Of a stretch of DNA of 6,731 nucleotides, positions 5,981-6,731 are shown one piece after another (positions within the stretch are counted from its first letter, which is position 1; every line of letters starts with the position of its first letter). The DNA is from an uncultured Lysobacteraceae bacterium (lineage in GTDB: Bacteria > Pseudomonadota > Gammaproteobacteria > Xanthomonadales > Xanthomonadaceae): assembly GCA_946886995.1 (NCBI GenBank), contig CAMPJU010000071.1:1-6731 (forward strand). Direction: 5' to 3'. Position numbers and translations under genes: made by a program. A model generated the notes under the pieces. It was given only the letters and a program-made list of their open reading frames with translations, did not search any database and was not told the origin of the DNA.

Positions 5981-6589
5981 ATGTCGATGACCCTGCTCCT
6001 GATCGGCGTGACGGTCGCGCTGTCCTGGTACTGCTTCGAGCGCCCGCGGCTGCTCGACCGCCTGCTGCTGTGGCCGCCGGCGGTGCAGCGCCTGCGCCAG
6101 TACGACCGTTTCGTCAGCCACGGTTTCGTCCATGCCGACTGGCAGCACCTGCTGTTCAACATGGTCACCCTTTACTTCTTCGGGCGGCTGGTGGAGCAGC
6201 TGTTCGCGCCGTACATCGGCGCGATCGGCTTCGTGCTGTTCTACCTTTCGGCCGTGGTGGTGGCGATGCTGCCGACGTACCTGCGGCATCGCCACGACCC
6301 CAACTACCGGAGCCTGGGCGCGTCGGGCGCGGTGTCCGCGGTGCTGTTCGTGTTCATCCTCGCGGCGCCCTGGTCGATGATCTTCGTGTTCTTCCTGCCG
6401 GTGCCGGCGATCCTCTACGCAGTGCTCTACGTGGGTTACAGCGTCTGGGCCGACCGGCATTCGCACGACAACATCAACCACAGCGCGCACCTGGCCGGTG
6501 CGGCCTATGGCGTGATGTTCACCGTGGCGATGGAGCCGGGGGTGCTGGCGGGGTTCCTGTCGCGGCTGTTGTCGCCTCCGTTCCTCTGA
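5981..6589 (+). CDS. Rhomboid family intramembrane serine protease
   Basis: This 202-residue, strongly hydrophobic protein is a minimal six-helix rhomboid that would cut transmembrane segments of client proteins in the inner membrane. The catalytic layout is intact: His51, then His56xxxAsn60 in HADWQHLLFNM, matches His145, His150 and Asn154 of E. coli GlpG. Gly113-Ala-Ser115-Gly is the GxSG nucleophile motif, and His170 in NHSAHLAGAAYG completes the Ser-His dyad. Predicted membrane segments are at about 3-18, 54-74, 79-98, 112-129, 133-156 and 168-190. There is no cytosolic extension, unlike GlpG. AGGAG at 5965-5969 lies 11 bases upstream of the ATG, a slightly long spacing; a second in-frame ATG two codons later would be further away. 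Its substrate is unknown. Position directly after the transporter suggests one operon but does not show that the transporter is a client. Confidence 0.93.
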   Translation: MSMTLLLIGVTVALSWYCFERPRLLDRLLLWPPAVQRLRQYDRFVSHGFVHADWQHLLFNMVTLYFFGRLVEQLFAPYIGAIGFVLFYLSAVVVAMLPTYLRHRHDPNYRSLGASGAVSAVLFVFILAAPWSMIFVFFLPVPAILYAVLYVGYSVWADRHSHDNINHSAHLAGAAYGVMFTVAMEPGVLAGFLSRLLSPPFL

Positions 6590-6593
6590 CGAT

Positions 6594-6617
6594 CACCCGG
6601 GCTGCATGCCGCGGGTG
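6594..6617 (+). terminator. Possible weak terminator after the rhomboid gene
   Basis: CACCCG (6594-6599) pairs with CGGGTG (6612-6617), and GGC with GCC inside it, with one bulged G and a TGCAT loop. Only TTAT follows, so a true U-run is lacking. It lies five bases after the rhomboid stop and before the next ribosome site. It could be a terminator, an attenuating hairpin or chance. Confidence 0.35.
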
Positions 6618-6668
6618 TTATCGAGGACCTGCCGCATCGACGGCGCGTTCCCCGAACCGGAGGCAGTG

Positions 6669-6731
6669 ATGGCGACGAAGAAGGCGACGAAGAAGTCCGC
6701 GAAGAAGGCCACCAGGAAGACCGCGAAGAAG
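6669..6731 (+). CDS. Lys/Ala-rich histone H1-like protein, N-terminal fragment cut by window edge
   Basis: Only the first 21 codons are present; the frame is open to the last base. The peptide begins MATKKATKKSAKK and continues with the same Ala/Thr-Lys-Lys pattern, 11 Lys and one Arg in 21 residues. This matches the repetitive tails of bacterial histone H1-like DNA-binding proteins (AlgP- or HC2-like), which bind DNA nonspecifically; full-length proteins in this group are often 100-350 residues. GGAGG at 6659-6663 lies five bases before the ATG. A GTG directly in front (6666-6668) is in frame but too close to that site. The DNA is itself repetitive (GCGACGAAGAAG twice at 6672-6695 with small changes), so length variation by slippage is possible. 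Without the rest, the assignment is tentative. Confidence 0.6.
   Translation, partial: MATKKATKKSAKKATRKTAKK

Noticed and set aside
5323..6490. Minus-strand open frames opposite the transporter and rhomboid genes
   Set aside because: They show low-complexity composition, have no ribosome sites worth noting, and overlap well-supported genes.

Overview
This is a compact, GC-rich stretch of bacterial chromosome, roughly 70% G+C by eye, with strong third-position G/C bias. The gene content points to a gammaproteobacterium of the Lysobacteraceae/Xanthomonadaceae type, such as Lysobacter, Luteimonas or Stenotrophomonas relatives. That assignment is inference; no marker gene is present. The window holds seven protein-coding genes, an eighth that starts at the right edge, no RNA genes, no mobile elements and no CRISPR array. 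No intergenic gap exceeds about 115 bases.

Layout, left to right. (1) The C-terminal half of a SelO/YdiU protein adenylyltransferase runs off the left edge. (2) A short gap precedes a Gly/Tyr-rich outer-membrane lipoprotein with two tandem copies of a small beta-rich domain. (3) On the minus strand, convergent with the lipoprotein, lies a two-gene unit: a secreted M14 zinc carboxypeptidase-like protein and, overlapping its stop codon by an ATGA junction, a 33-residue lysine-rich protein. A strong bidirectional hairpin terminator separates the two transcription units, and the small gene ends inside it. (4) Divergent from the peptidase is a glutathione S-transferase-like gene; the 111-base gap between them carries a large inverted repeat and weak outward-facing -10-like boxes. 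(5) A POT/PTR2 proton-coupled peptide transporter is followed after 19 bases by a rhomboid intramembrane serine protease, probably one operon. (6) At the right edge a Lys/Ala-rich, histone H1-like protein begins and is cut off after 21 codons.

The genes look like ordinary envelope, peptide-handling and stress functions. A secreted carboxypeptidase and a peptide importer would fit peptide scavenging, but they are in separate transcription units and no pathway link is visible. I see no evidence of a new defence, mobile or biosynthetic system. The most interesting points are the small lysine-rich gene whose 3' end doubles as a terminator, the GST that lacks the expected catalytic cysteine, the duplicated-domain lipoprotein, and a 16-base tandem duplication at the transporter-rhomboid junction.
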